Source: Alopecurus myosuroides | Lineage: Eukaryota > Streptophyta > Magnoliopsida > Poales > Poaceae | Length of the DNA stretch: 64,000 nt | Assembly (NCBI GenBank): GCA_028641055.1 | Contig: CM054062.1 | Coordinates: 183,333,958 to 183,397,957 of the forward strand | Reading direction: 5' to 3' | In this document: positions 10,394 through 23,100 of the stretch, one piece after another | Layout: each line of letters begins with the position of its first letter | Position numbering within the stretch: position 1 is the first letter of the stretch | The notes under the pieces: generated by a model | What the model saw: the letters and a program-made list of their open reading frames with translations, nothing else | Databases searched by the model: none | What the model was told of the DNA's origin: nothing | Position numbers and translations under genes: made by a program

Positions 10394-13300
10394 TGTAACG
10401 TCCGGGGATTTTCCCCAATTGCTATGCGTGTTGTTTTTCTTTTTGTGCATCATGGCATCACACATTTTCACGCATTTCAAACTTACAAACTAATATAACT
10501 TAATCAAATCATGTTTTCTAAAATTTGTTGGAATTTATTTGGTGCATAAATCCTTTTTTAATGGAGCCTGAACAATTTCTGGAAAAAAAACATAAGCAAA
10601 AAAAAAATTAAAGAGAAGGGGGAGAGCAGCCCACAACCTGCCCATTTTTCGGCCCAACTAAGCCCAGCCAGCCCCCACCGAAATTCCTCCCCCAAACCCT
10701 AATTTTCTTTCACTCCACCCCCCTACTTTCTTGCAGCCGCCCTCCCCTTCTATTCTGTTTTTCCACTTGGGTCCTCCCACCACACAACACAACTCACGCA
10801 CGCACGGGAGCCCCTCCCCTCGCTGGCCCCGATCCCCTCGTCCTCCTCTCGCTCCTGCCTCGACCGCACGCCATCCTCCCGTCGCCCCTCATCCTCTGCT
10901 CCTCACCGGCCGTGGCCTCCCCTCTCCTCCTCGAGCATCACCTCCGGCCACCCTCCTTCCGGCACCCCCCCTTCCTCTACAGCACCGGCCGTCGCCCTCC
11001 TCTCCCCGTCCTCTGTCTCCGCTCGATCCCTATCACGTCGCCCCTCTCCCTTGCCGCCGCACTTCCACGACCTCCCAGCCGCCTGCCGTCCTCCTCCCTC
11101 CATCTCCTACCGCCCCCGGTAACCCCTGCCTCCGTCCCCAGTCCTCTCCGGGAGGTGGCAGCTCCGCCTCCGTCCGATTCCGGCCGTCCTCGGCGAGTCA
11201 CGACGAGCAGACGATGCAAGGGGAGGAGTCCTAGCTCCCCTCGTGGTCCTGGCGGCCAGTGCTGCCGAGCAAGGCGGCGAGACGGTGGCGCTCGTTGACG
11301 GGGCATGACCGCGGCCGTCCAAAAGGGGCGCAGAAGCTCGCGGCAGCGCATGACGGCGGCTGGGAGCCTCGGAGGCGAGGAGAAATAGCTGGTGGACGCC
11401 TCACCAAGCTGCGGCTGCTGCCGGCGTCATCCAGCAACGATCTCCCCGAGCTGCTGCTGCACATGAGGGATTCTCACGCCAGGCGATGAACTCCACGAGA
11501 CGCTGACATGCTCAACACCGGTACTCCGCAGAGTGGCGCCATCAGTGTCGCACTATACCTAAAGCAGGAAGGATTCCCTCAGCTTGGACTACTAGTTCCT
11601 TCACTTCTCGCTTCGCCACCGTATGTTGGCAGCGTTGGCCTTCGACTCCATGGTACTAGGGTGTTCGACAAAAATCCCGCAAGGGAATTGGTGCGTCGCG
11701 GGCACCCATCTGTGCAGGTGTTTCTTTCGTTGTGGCCGGGGCCTTCGTGCCATGTGCGTTCAGCGTCTAGGTGACCCCTACAAAAAAAATTCCCGGCGAC
11801 AAGTTCGACACCGACCGGTACCGCATCGACAAGATCATCGCCAACAAGTACCGCCACCCCGAGGACCTCGGACCAAACCTCGACCACGACTACTCCCCCG
11901 AGGAACCGTGAACGACTACATCGCCTCCGTCATGTCCGTTTTGCGTTGGCCGCCTTCGTGCGCGCCCGAAGACCGGGACCGTCACGATCACCTCCGACCC
12001 CGACGACGATGCGGTAGCGGTTCGCCGACGACTACTACGACTACACCGGCTCCGGACGTTGAACGACAACGTCGACGACGATGATCGTGTGGTTTGAGAA
12101 CGAACGTCTACTTCCTCTTCGGACCTCGATGAAAAGATCGACAACGACCACCGATGACGTGAACGACTACCTCGGCTACGGAACGAGAACGACTACTTCG
12201 ACTACTTCCTCGACGTCGACTACTTCCTCTACTATGACTACGTCGACTACTTCCACGCCATCGACGACTTTGTCTACTTCCCATTCTTCGTCTACTTCCT
12301 CCACGTTCCGAAGTTTCCGGCATTGACCCCGGCGATCCTCCTTCCAACGTGCGAACCCAAAACCCAACCCTATACCCTATATGCCCTATTTTCTATAACA
12401 TATCATCTATAATTAAAATGTCATCTCATTCATGTGTTGCATTGCATTTTTGTGGGTAAATAAATAACGTGAACCTCCTAAATTAAATGTTGGGCTTCAG
12501 GCTCAATTTAAATTGATTTAAATTGCATACTTCATAACTAATTCATTTTAACTCCAAATTTGAAAAGTAAAATATGTTTTCCTATCAAAATTCTCTAAAC
12601 TTTGCAAATATAAACTTTGTTTTCTGTTTTGAATAATTTAAATTGCTGAAAACAACTGTTTCTTATTTAATGCATTTAAAATTGTCAATTTGATAACTTG
12701 CTCATTTTAATTCCAAAATCCAACAAATAAACTATGTTTTCATACCAGAAAAAGGCACTTAATCTGTTCATGCCATCCATGTTCATGTTTGCACCTTGCA
12801 TGTTGCATTTGTAGTAGTGTTATGTATGTTCACCTATTAAATAAATATGGAATGTGTTGGGGTATTAAATTCAAATCATACCCTATTCCATTTAATATTG
12901 GATAGATCACCTCTACCTTGTGTAAACCTGTTAATCAACATTTAATATTGATGGTTAGCTAAACAACTTGAACCAATTCCTATTTCTCCGGACTCCGGTT
13001 CCGATTAAATTGCTTAAGTTGTTTTCCCCGTTGCATCTTGCCATGTCATGCATATAAAATAGGATCATGCTGAATCTTTTGCCGTAGTAGTAATTGTTGC
13101 ATCCGGTGTTGTTCGAGGTTCGTTGCTTCTTCGCGGATAGGACATTGAGATGATGTGAGCAACGACAAGTTCTGCGGATGTACCTCTACTTGTTGGATTC
13201 CAGGCAAGTATACTCACTTGCTGCCAAATGGCTGCCTTTCATCACTTGTTACCGATTCTTTCCGTTGTTCTTATGCTAGCCTATGTTTCGATGCTTGTGT

Positions 13301-14786
13301 CTCGATCCTATTATATGTTTACCTTGCAGCCATGATATCGCCTTCCTTCCACTTCCTATTAACTGTTGTTTATTTACCCTGTTGGCCCTCGTGTCGTAGT
13401 TGCATGCTTAGTGTTGTTTGCGCTCAGGTCTTGTTGTCCGTCTTATCACCTGTTTAGTTTGATAGTTGGGTTTCAATTCAATCAACATGTTAATGTTTTG
13501 GGTAATAATAATTTGATGTTAAGGCACCGGCAGGAGGCCCGGGTTAGGGTTTTTAGGCCTGCTAGTGTCGAACTTAATTAGGAAAAGAGTCTTGTCTACT
13601 GATCCATGACGAGCGTGCTCACCGCATCCGGGTGGTGGTATGGAACCCCCCTCGACTTAGACCTGATCTGCAGCTTGTCCGAAGAGCCACACTTAGTTCG
13701 GGTGTTCCATTTGCTCCTTGCATAATGGGTTGATCACCCATGGTTACTGATGATGATGATGATGCATATAGGGCGAGGCCTCTAGTGCCGGGGTGTTGTG
13801 TCCTGCGGGAGTTTTGCACACCTGCGCTGAGTATTCGGCTGCGTGGCTGGGACCTTATAGCTCCATGGCTCCTAGGATGGGTTGTAGAGATGGTTTTAGT
13901 CGTGTCAAGCCAACCTGAGTTTTAGTTGGTGGCTTGAGTGTGTACGGGTACTGGAGCACACCCTGCAGGGATAAATCTTCTCGAGAAGCCGTGTTGTCCG
14001 CGGTTATGTGACGACTTGGTGAAAGTACTGGCTAACAAGTACTCAGACAACTTACACCTAACGATAATAACTTGACTAGTAATAGTCTTATTGACACAAT
14101 AAGTTGAACATCATTAATACAACAGTGTGAGTTATCCTTGGGTTGCTTCCTTAGTAGGGGGTGACATTGGATGGGTTTGTTTGGTGGTTAGTTGTAGTTG
14201 GTTACGATACGCTATCTCATCTTCTTTCTGTTAGCCGGAAGTTGTAGTGTGTTTCTGTAGTTGGTTAGTGCAGCCCGCTGCCGCTTATTTGCAATAATCC
14301 TCTCCTTTCCATTGAACCCAAAGTATTTGTATCTTGTGATGACTGGCTACGCCGGTATCTTGTGAGTATGGTTTATCCACTTGCCAGTACTTAACCGTAC
14401 TGACCCACGAATCCTTTTTCGTGGCTGCATATTCAACATTGCAGTCAACAGGTTTGAAGTCTGACGACGTTAGCTTGGGAATCCCTCCGGCTTGGCCTGG
14501 GCAGGGATTGGACGCTCTCGGTTATCTTCAGGACTCTTAGTCCAATTTGTATCTTGTCCGTAGTCGGACGCTATGTTGTTTCTTCCGCTGTTATTTGGAT
14601 CTTTGTATTGTATCAGTTGTATCCCTGACTCGTTTGAGTCTTCTTGTATCTATCGTTTCTGCTGTTGTTGTGGATTATTCGTGAACTGTTGTAATGATTA
14701 TCACAAGTGGCAACCTGGAATCGGTTATTATGCGGATTTGGCGGGAATGCTGAAATCTGCATAGTGCCCGATCTCGGGGCGTCACA
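10394..14786 (+). repeat. LTR 1 of the composite, 4393 bp
   Basis: Starts TGTAACGTCCGGGG and ends GGGGCGTCACA. Layout: an AT-rich start, a GC/CT-rich block (about 10610-12350), a GACTACTTC-like trinucleotide-rich patch (12160-12320), an AT-rich stretch (12360-13100), then a moderately GC tail. It differs from LTRs 2 and 3 at several sites (for example a shorter C run near 10675 and CATACTTCAT near 12525), so it is the most divergent of the three. I see no conserved protein in it; overlapping proline/serine/arginine-rich frames are compositional. Confidence 0.88.
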
Positions 14787-15285
14787 AATGGTATCAGAGC
14801 CTTGGTTCCGATTTCCGAGATTGTATCGATACGAATGGTTATCGAAGCAACGGGTCCGCAAAGCCTGTAGGATAACCTCGCTAACGGTCGTTGTTTCTAG
14901 AGTGTCAAAAACTATTTCTGCTAAACTATTTTGGAAAAACATCTCAATAGGATTCTTATTTTCTCCTTATCCCTATTCTATTTCCCCTCCCATCTTATTT
15001 GTTTTGGAGTCTCCCCCCCTTGTCTATCTTTCAAAGTGTTAGAATCCTACGTGGGTGTACGTTTCTGAGCCTTTAACCTAATAGGTTCGATCATCGGAAG
15101 ATTCCTGGTGGAAAAACATCGTCGTCACTCCGAGCAAGAAACCCTTGTTAGTGGTGTCGAGAATCTCTTGTTAGTGGTGTCGAGGAGATCAGCTGGAAGC
15201 ATGAAGAATCGATAGTCGAAATTCTTTCCCATCCCGGGTTAGCAGGTGGATTGCGAGGGCGCAATCCCTTGTTAGTGGTGTCGTC
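14787..15285 (+). other. Internal segment 1 of the composite, 499 bp, with primer-binding site
   Basis: AA then TGGTATCAGAGC (14789-14800), complementary to initiator tRNA-Met, follow LTR 1 directly. The rest is noncoding. Three copies of CTTGTTAGTGGTGTCG lie at 15144, 15167 and 15268, the last ending two bases before LTR 2. No purine-rich tract precedes LTR 2, which is unusual for a functional 3' LTR junction. Comparison with segment 2 shows at least six substitutions. Confidence 0.8.
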
Positions 15286-18200
15286 TGTAACGTCTGGGGA
15301 TTTTCCCCAATTGCTATGCGTGTTGTTTTTCTTTTTGTGCATCATGGCATCACACATTTTCACGCATTTCAAACTTACAAACTAATATAACTTAATCAAA
15401 TCATGTTTTCTAAAATTTGTTGGAATTTATTTGGTGCATAAATCTTTTTTTAATGGAGCCTGAACAATTTTTGGAAAAAAAACATAAGCAAAAAAAAATT
15501 TAAAGAGAAGGGGGAGAGCAGCCCACAACCTGCCCATTTTTCGGCCCAACTAAGCCCAGCCAGCCCCCCACCGAAATTCCTCCCCCAAACCCTAATTTTC
15601 TTTCACTCCACCCCCCTACTTTCTTGCAGCCGCCCTCCCCTTCTATTCTGTTTTTCCACTTGGGTCCTCCCACCACACAGCACAACTCACGCACGCACGG
15701 GAGCCCCTCCCCCTCGCTCGCCCCGATCCCCTCGTCCTCCTCTCGCTCCTGCCTCGACCGCACGCCATCCTCCCGTCGCCCCTCATCCTCTGCTCCTCAC
15801 CGGCCGTGGCCTCCCCTCTCCCCCTCGAGCATCACCTCCGGCCACCCTCCTTCCGGCGCCCCCCTCTTCCTCTACAGCACCGGCCGTCGCCCTCCTCTCC
15901 CCGTCCTCTGTCTCCGCTCGATCCCCATCCCGTCGCCCCTCTCCCTTGCCGCCGCACTTCCACGACCTCCCAGCCGCCCGCCGTCCTCCTCCCTCCATCT
16001 CCTACCGCCCCCGGTCACCCCTGCCTCCGTCCCCAGTCCTCTCCGGGAGGTGGCAGCTCCGCCTCCGTCCGATTCCGGACGTCCTCGGCGAGTCACGACG
16101 AGCAGACGATGCAAGGGGAGGAGTCCTAGCTCCCCTCGTGGTCCTGGAGGCCAGTGCTGCCGAGCAAGGCGGCGAGACGGTGGCGCTCGTCGACGGGGCA
16201 TGACCGCGGCTGTCCAAAAGGGGCGCAGAAGCTCGCGGCAGCGCATGACGGCGGCTGGGAGCCTCGGAGGCGAGGAGAAATAGCTGGTGGACGCCTCACC
16301 GAGCTGCGGCTGCTGCCGGCGTCTTCCAGCAACGATCTCCCCGAGCTGCTGCTGCACGTGAGGGATTCTCACGCCAGGCGATGAACTCCACGAGACGCTG
16401 ACATGCTCAACACCGGTACTCGGCAGAGTGGCGCCATCAGTGTCGCACTATACCTGAAGCAGGAAGGATCCCCTCAGCTTGGACTACTAGTTCCTTCACT
16501 TCTCGCTTCGCCACCGTATGTTGGCAGCGTTGGCCTTCGACTCCATGGTACTAGGGTGTTCGACAAAAATCCCGCAAGGGAATTGGTGCGTCGCGGGCAC
16601 CCATCTGTGCAGGTGTTTCTTTCGTTGTGGCCGGGGCCTTCGTGCCCTGTGCGTTCAGCGTCTAGGTGACCCCTACAAAAAAAATTCCCGGCGACAAGTT
16701 CGACACCGACCGGTACCGTATCGACAAGATCATCGCCAACAAGTACCGCCACCCCGAGGACCTCGGACCAAACCTCGACCACGACTACTCCCCCGAGGAA
16801 CCGTGAACGACTACATCGCCTCCGTCATGTCCGTTTTGCGTTGGCCGCCTTCGTGCGCGCCCGAAGACCGGGACCGTCACGATCACCTCTGACCCCGACG
16901 ACGATGCGGTAGCGGTTCGCCCACGACTACTACGACTACACCGGCTCCGGACGTTGAACGACAACGTCGACGACGATGATCGTGTGGTTTGAGAACGAAC
17001 GTCTACTTCCTCTTCGGACCTCGATGAAAAGATCGACAACGACCACCGATGACGTGAACGACTACCTCGGCTACGGAACGAGAACGACTACTTCGACTAC
17101 TTCCTCGACGTCGACTACTTCCTCTACTATGACTACGTCGACTACTTCCACGCCATCGACGACTTTGTCTACTTCCCATTCTTCGTCTACTTCCTCCACG
17201 TTCCGAAGTTTCCGGCGTTGACCCCGGCGATCCTCCTTCCAACGTGCGAACCCAAAACCCAACCCTATACCCTATATGCCCTATTTTCTATAACATATCA
17301 TCTATAATTAAAATGTCATCTCATTCATGTGTTGCATTGCATTTTTGTGGGTAAATAAATAACGTGAACCTCCTAAATTAAATGTTGGGCTTCCGGCTCA
17401 ATTTAAATTGATTTAAATTGCATAAATCATAACTAATTCATTTTAACTCCAAATTTGAAAAGTAAAATATGTTTTCCAATCAAAATTCTCTAAACTTTGC
17501 AAATATAAACTTTGTTTTCTGTTTTGAATAATTTAAATTGCTGAAAACAACTGTTTCTTATTTAATGCATTTAAAATTGTCAATTTGATAACTTGCTCAT
17601 TTTAATTCCAAAATCCAACAAATAAACTATGTTTTCATACCAGAAAAAGGCACTTAATCTGTTCATGCCATCCATGTTCATGTTTGCACCTTGCATGTTG
17701 CATTTGTAGTAGTGTTATGTATGTTCACCTATTAAATAAATATGGAATGTGTTGGGGTATTAAATTCAAATCATACCCTATTCCATTTAATATTGGATAG
17801 ATCACCTCTACCTTGTGTAAACCTGTTAATCAACATTTAATATTGATGGTTAGCTAAACAACTTGAACCAATTCCTATTTCTCCGGACTCCGGTTCCGAT
17901 TAAATGCTTAAGTTGTTTTCCCCGTTGCATCTTGCCATGTCATGCATATAAAATAGGATCATGCTGAATCTTTTGCCGTAGTAGTAATTGTTGCATCCGG
18001 TGTTGTTCGAGGTTCGTTGCTTCTTCGCGGATAGGACATGGAGATGATGTGAGCAACGACAAGTTCTGCGGATGTACCTCTACTTGTTGGATTCCAGGCA
18101 AGTATACTCACTTGCTGCCAAATGGCTGCCTTTCATCACTTGTTACCGATTCTTTCCGTTGTTCTTATGCTAGCCTATGTTTCGATGCTTGTGTCTCGAT

Positions 18201-19680
18201 CCTATTATATGTTTACCTTGCAGCCATGATATCGCCTTCCTTCCACTTCCTATTAACTGTTGTTTGTTTACCCTGTTGGCCCTCGTGTCGTAGTTGCATG
18301 CTTAGTGTTGTTTGCGCTCAAGTCTTGTTGTCCGTCTTATCACCTGTTTAGTTTGATAGTTGGGTTTCAATTCAATCAACATGTTAATGTTTTGGGTAAT
18401 AATAATTTGATGTTAAGGCACCGGCAGGAGGCCCGGGTTAGGGTTTTGAGGCCTGCTAGTGTCGAACTTAATTAGGAAAAGAGTCTTGTCTACTGATCCA
18501 TGACGAGCGTGCTCACCGCATCCGGGTGGTGGTATGGAACCCCCCTCGACTTAGACCTGATCTGCAGCTTGTCCGAAGAGCCACACTTAGTTCGGGTGTT
18601 CCATTTGCTCCTTGCATAATTGGTTGATCACCCATGGTTACTGATGATGATGATGATGCATATAGGGCGAGGCCTGTAGTGCCGGGGTGTTGTGTCCTGC
18701 GGGAGTTTTGCACACCTGCGCTGAGTATTCGGCTGCGTGGCTGGGACCTTATAGCTCCGTGGCTCCTAGGATGGGTTGTAGAGATGGTTTGGGTCGTGTC
18801 AAGCCAACCTGAGTTTTAGTTGGTGGCTTGAGTGTGTACGGGTACTGGAGCACACCCTGCAGGGATAAATCTTCTCGAGAAGCCGTGTTGTCCGCGGTTA
18901 TGTGACGACTTGGTGAAAGTACTGGCTAACAAGTACTCAGACAACTTACACCTAACGATAATAACTTGACTAGTAATAGTCTTATTGACACAATAAGTTG
19001 AACATCATTAATACAACAGTGTGAGTTATCCTTGGGTTGCTTCCTTAGTAGGGGGTGACATTGGATGGGTTTGTTTGGTGGTTAGTTGTAGTTGGTTACG
19101 ATACGCTATCTCATCTTCTTTCTATTAGCCGGAAGTTGTAGTGTGTTTCTGTAGTTGGTTAGTGCAGCCCGCTGCCGCTTATTTGCAATAATCCTCTCCT
19201 TTCCATTGAACCCAAAGTATTTGTATCTTGTGATGACTGGCTACGCCGGTATCTTGTGAGTATGGTTTATCCACTTGCCAGTACTTAACCGTACTGACCC
19301 ACGAATCCTTTTTCGTGGCTGCATATTCAACATTGCAGTCAACAGGTTTGAAGTCTGACGACGTTAGCTTGGGAATCCCTCCGGCTTGGCCTGGGCAGGG
19401 ATTGGACGCTCTCGGTTATCTTCAGGACTCTTAGTCCAATTTGTATCTTGTCCGTAGTCGGACGCTATGTTGTTTCTTCCGCTGTTATTTGGATCTTTGT
19501 ATTGTATCAGTTGTATCCCTGACTCGTTTGAGTCTTCTTGTATCTATCGTTTCTGCTGTTGTTGTGGATTATTCGTGAACTGTTGTAATGATTATCACAA
19601 GTGGCAACCTGGAATCGGTTATTATGCGGATTTGGCGGGAATGCTGAAATCTGCATAGTGCCCGATCTCGGGGCGTCACA
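15286..19680 (+). repeat. LTR 2 of the composite, 4395 bp
   Basis: Starts TGTAACGTCTGGGG and ends GGGGCGTCACA, followed by the second primer-binding site. It shares several variants with LTR 3 that are absent from LTR 1 (six-C run near 15565, CATAAATCAT near 17424). The middle LTR is the expected recombinant product of an unequal exchange. Confidence 0.88.
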
Positions 19681-20179
19681 AATGGTATCAGAGCCTTGGT
19701 TCCGATTCCCGAGATTGTTTCGATACGAATGGTTATCGAAGCAACGGGTCCGCAAAGCCTGTAGGATAACCTCGCTAACGGTCGTTGTTTCTAGAGTGTA
19801 AAAAACTATTTCTGGTAAACTATTTTGGAAAAACATCTCAATAGGATTCTTATTTTCTCCTTATCCCTATTCTATTTCCCCTCCCATCTTATTTGTTTTG
19901 GAGTCTCCCCCCCTTGTCTATCTTTCAAAGTGTTAGAATCCTACGTGGGTGTACGTTTCTGAGCCTTTAACCTAATAGGTTCGATCATCGGAAGATTCCT
20001 GGTGGAAAAACATCGTCGTCACTCCGAGCAAGAATCCCTTGTTAGTGGTGTCGAGAATCTCTTGTTAGTGGTGTCGAGGAGATCAGCTGGAAGCATGAAG
20101 AATCGATAGTCGAAATTCTTTCCCCTCCCGGGTTAGCAGGTGGATTGCGAGGGCGCAATCCCTTGTTAGTGGTGTCGTC
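19681..20179 (+). other. Internal segment 2 of the composite, 499 bp, with primer-binding site
   Basis: Same length and layout as segment 1. TGGTATCAGAGC is at 19683-19694, the three CTTGTTAGTGGTGTCG motifs are present, and there is no purine-rich tract before LTR 3. Differences from segment 1 include TTCCCGAG for TTTCCGAG, GATTGTTTC for GATTGTATC and CTGGTAAAC for CTGCTAAAC. Confidence 0.8.
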
Positions 20180-23100
20180 TGTAACGTCCGGGGATTTTCC
20201 CCAATTGCTATGCGTGTTGTTTTTCTTTTTGTGCATCATGGCATCACACATTTTCACGCATTTCAAACTTACAAACTAATATAACTTAATCAAATCATGT
20301 TTTCTAAAATTTGTTGGAATTTATTTGGTGCATAAATCTTTTTTTAATGGAGCCTGAACAATTTTTGGAAAAAAAAACATAAGCAAAAAAAAATTAAAGA
20401 GAAGGGGGAGAGCAGCCCACAACCTGCCCATTTTTCGGCCCAACTAAGCCCAGCCAGCCCCCCACCGTAATTCCTCCCCCAAACCCTAATTTTCTTTCAC
20501 TCCACCCCCCTACTATCTTGCAGCCGCCCTCCCCTTCTATTCTGTTTTTCCACTTGGGTCCTCCCACCACACAGCACAACTCACGCACGCACGGGAGCCC
20601 CTCCCCCTCGCTCGCCCCGATCCCCTCGTCCTCCTCTCGCTCCTGCCTCGACCGCACGCCATCCTCCCGTCGCCCCTCATCCTCTGCTCCTCACCGGCCG
20701 TGGCCTCCCCTCTCCCCCTCGAGCATCACCTCCGGCCACCCTCCTTCCGGCGCCCCCCTCTTCCTCTACAGCACCGGCCGTCGCCCTCCTCTCCCCGTCC
20801 TCTGTCTCCGCTCGATCCCCATCCCGTCGCCCCTCTCCCTTGCCGCCGCACTTCCACGACCTCCCAGCCGCCCGCCGTCCTCCTCCCTCCATCTCCTACC
20901 GCCCCCGGTCACCCCTGCCTCCGTCCCCAGTCCTCTCCGGGAGGTGGCAGCTCCGCCTCCGTCCGATTCCGGCCGTCCTCGGCGAGTCACGACGAGCAGA
21001 CGATGCAAGGGGAGGAGTCCTAGCTCCCCTCGTGGTCCTGGATGCCAGTGCTGCCGAGCAAGGTGGCGAGACGGTGGCGCTCGTCGACGGGGCATGACCG
21101 CGGCCGTCCAAAAGGGGCGCAGAAGCTCGCGGCAGCGCATGACGGCGGCTGGGAGCCTCGGAGGCGAGGAGAAATAGCTGGTGGACGCCTCACCGAGCTG
21201 CGGCTGCTGCCGGCGTCTTCCAGCAACGATCTCCCCGAGCTGCTGCTGCACGTGAGGGATTCTCACGCCAGGCGATGAACTCCACGAGACGCTGACATGC
21301 TCAACACCGGTACTCCGCAGAGTGGCGCCATCAGTGTCGCACTATACCTGAAGCAGGAAGGATTCCCTCAGCTTGGACTACTAGTTCCTTCACTTCTCGC
21401 TTCGCCACCGTATGTTGGCAGCGTTGGCCTTCGACTCCATGGTACTAGGGTGTTCGACAAAAATCCCGCAAGGGAATTGGTGCGTCGCGGGCACCCATCT
21501 GTGCAGGTGTTTCTTTCGTTGTGGCCGGGGCCTTCGTGCCCTGTGCGTTCAGCGTCTAGGTGACCCCTACAAAAAAAATTCCCGGCGACAAGTTCGACAC
21601 CGACCGGTACCGCATCGACAAGATCATCGCCAACAAGTACCGCCACCCCGAGGACCTCGGACCAAACCTCGACCACGACTACTCCCCCGAGGAACGGTGA
21701 ACGACTACATCGCCTCCGTCATGTCCGTTTTGCGTTGGCCGCCTTCGTGCGCGCCCGAAGACCGGGACCGTCACGATCACCTCTGACCCCGACGACGATG
21801 CGGTAGCGGTTCGCCCACGACTAATACGACTACACCGGCTCCGGACGTTGAACGACAACGTCGACGACGATGATCGTGTGGTTTGAGAACGAACGTCTAC
21901 TTCCTCTTCGGACCTCGATGAAAAGATCGACAACGACCACCGATGACGTGAACGACTACCTCGGCTACGGAACGAGAACGACTACTTCGACTACTTCCTC
22001 GACGTCGACTACTTCCTCTACTATGACTACGTCGACTACTTCCACGCCATCGACGACTTTGTCTACTTCCCATTCTTCGTCTACTTCCTCCACGTTCCGA
22101 AGTTTCCGGCGTTGACCCCGGCGATCCTCCTTCCAACGTGCGAACCCAAAACCCAACCCTATACCCTATATGCCCTATTTTCTATAACATATCATCTATA
22201 ATTAAAATGTCATCTCATTCATGTGTTGCATTGCATTTTTGTGGTTAAATAAATAACGTGAACCTCCTAAATTAAATGTTGGGCTTCCGGCTCAATTTAA
22301 ATTGATTTAAATTGCATAAATCATAACTAATTCATTTTAACTCCAAATTTGAAAAGTAAAATATGTTTTCCAATCAAAATTATCTAAAATTTGCAAATAT
22401 AAACTTTGTTTTCTGTTTTGAATAATTTAAATTGCTGAAAACAACTGTTTCTTATTTAATGCATTTAAAATTGTCAATTTGATAACTTGCTCATTTTAAT
22501 TCCAAAATCCAAAAAATAAACTATGTTTTCATACCAGAAAAATGCACTTAATCTGTTCATGCCATCCATGTTCATGTTTGCACCTTGCATGTTGCATTTG
22601 TAGTAGTGTTATGTATGTTCACCTATTAAATAAATATGGAATGTGTTGGGGTATTAAATTCAAATCATACCCTATTCCATTTAATATTGGATAGATCACC
22701 TCTACCTTGTGTAAACCTGTTAATCAACATTTAATATTGATGGTTAGCTAAACAACTTGAACCAATTCCTATTTCTCCGGACTCCGGTTCCGATTAAATT
22801 GCTTAAGTTGTTTTCCCCGTTGCATCTTGCCATGTCATGCATATAAAATAGGATCATGCTGAATCTTTTTCCGTAGTAGTAATTGTTGCATCCGGTGTTG
22901 TTCGAGGTTTGTTGCTTCTTCGCGGATAGGACGTTGAGATGATGTGAGCAACGACAAGTTCTGCGGATGTACCTCTACTTGTTGGATTCCAGGCAAGTAT
23001 ACTCACTTGCTGCCAAATGGCTGCCTTTCATCACTTGTTACCGATTCTTTCCGTTGTTCTTATGCTAGCCTATGTTTCGATGCTTGTGTCTCGATCCTAT

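Noticed and set aside
10731..12367. Many overlapping 60-220-codon frames in the GC-rich part of each composite LTR (also at 15600-17260 and 20500-22150)
   Set aside because: They are low-complexity (Pro/Ser/Arg), exist on both strands and in several frames at once, and their conservation is explained by LTR duplication rather than selection.
12158..12415. Frame rich in Asp-Tyr-Phe repeats in the composite LTR
   Set aside because: No ATG, bounded by a stop just upstream, and produced by a GACTACTTC-like trinucleotide-rich stretch.
14789..14800. Possible tRNA gene around TGGTATCAGAGC
   Set aside because: It is the complement of a tRNA 3' end directly after an LTR; no cloverleaf surrounds it. 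It is a primer-binding site.
15144..15283. CRISPR-like spaced repeat
   Set aside because: Only three short copies with unequal spacing in a plant retrotransposon interior.
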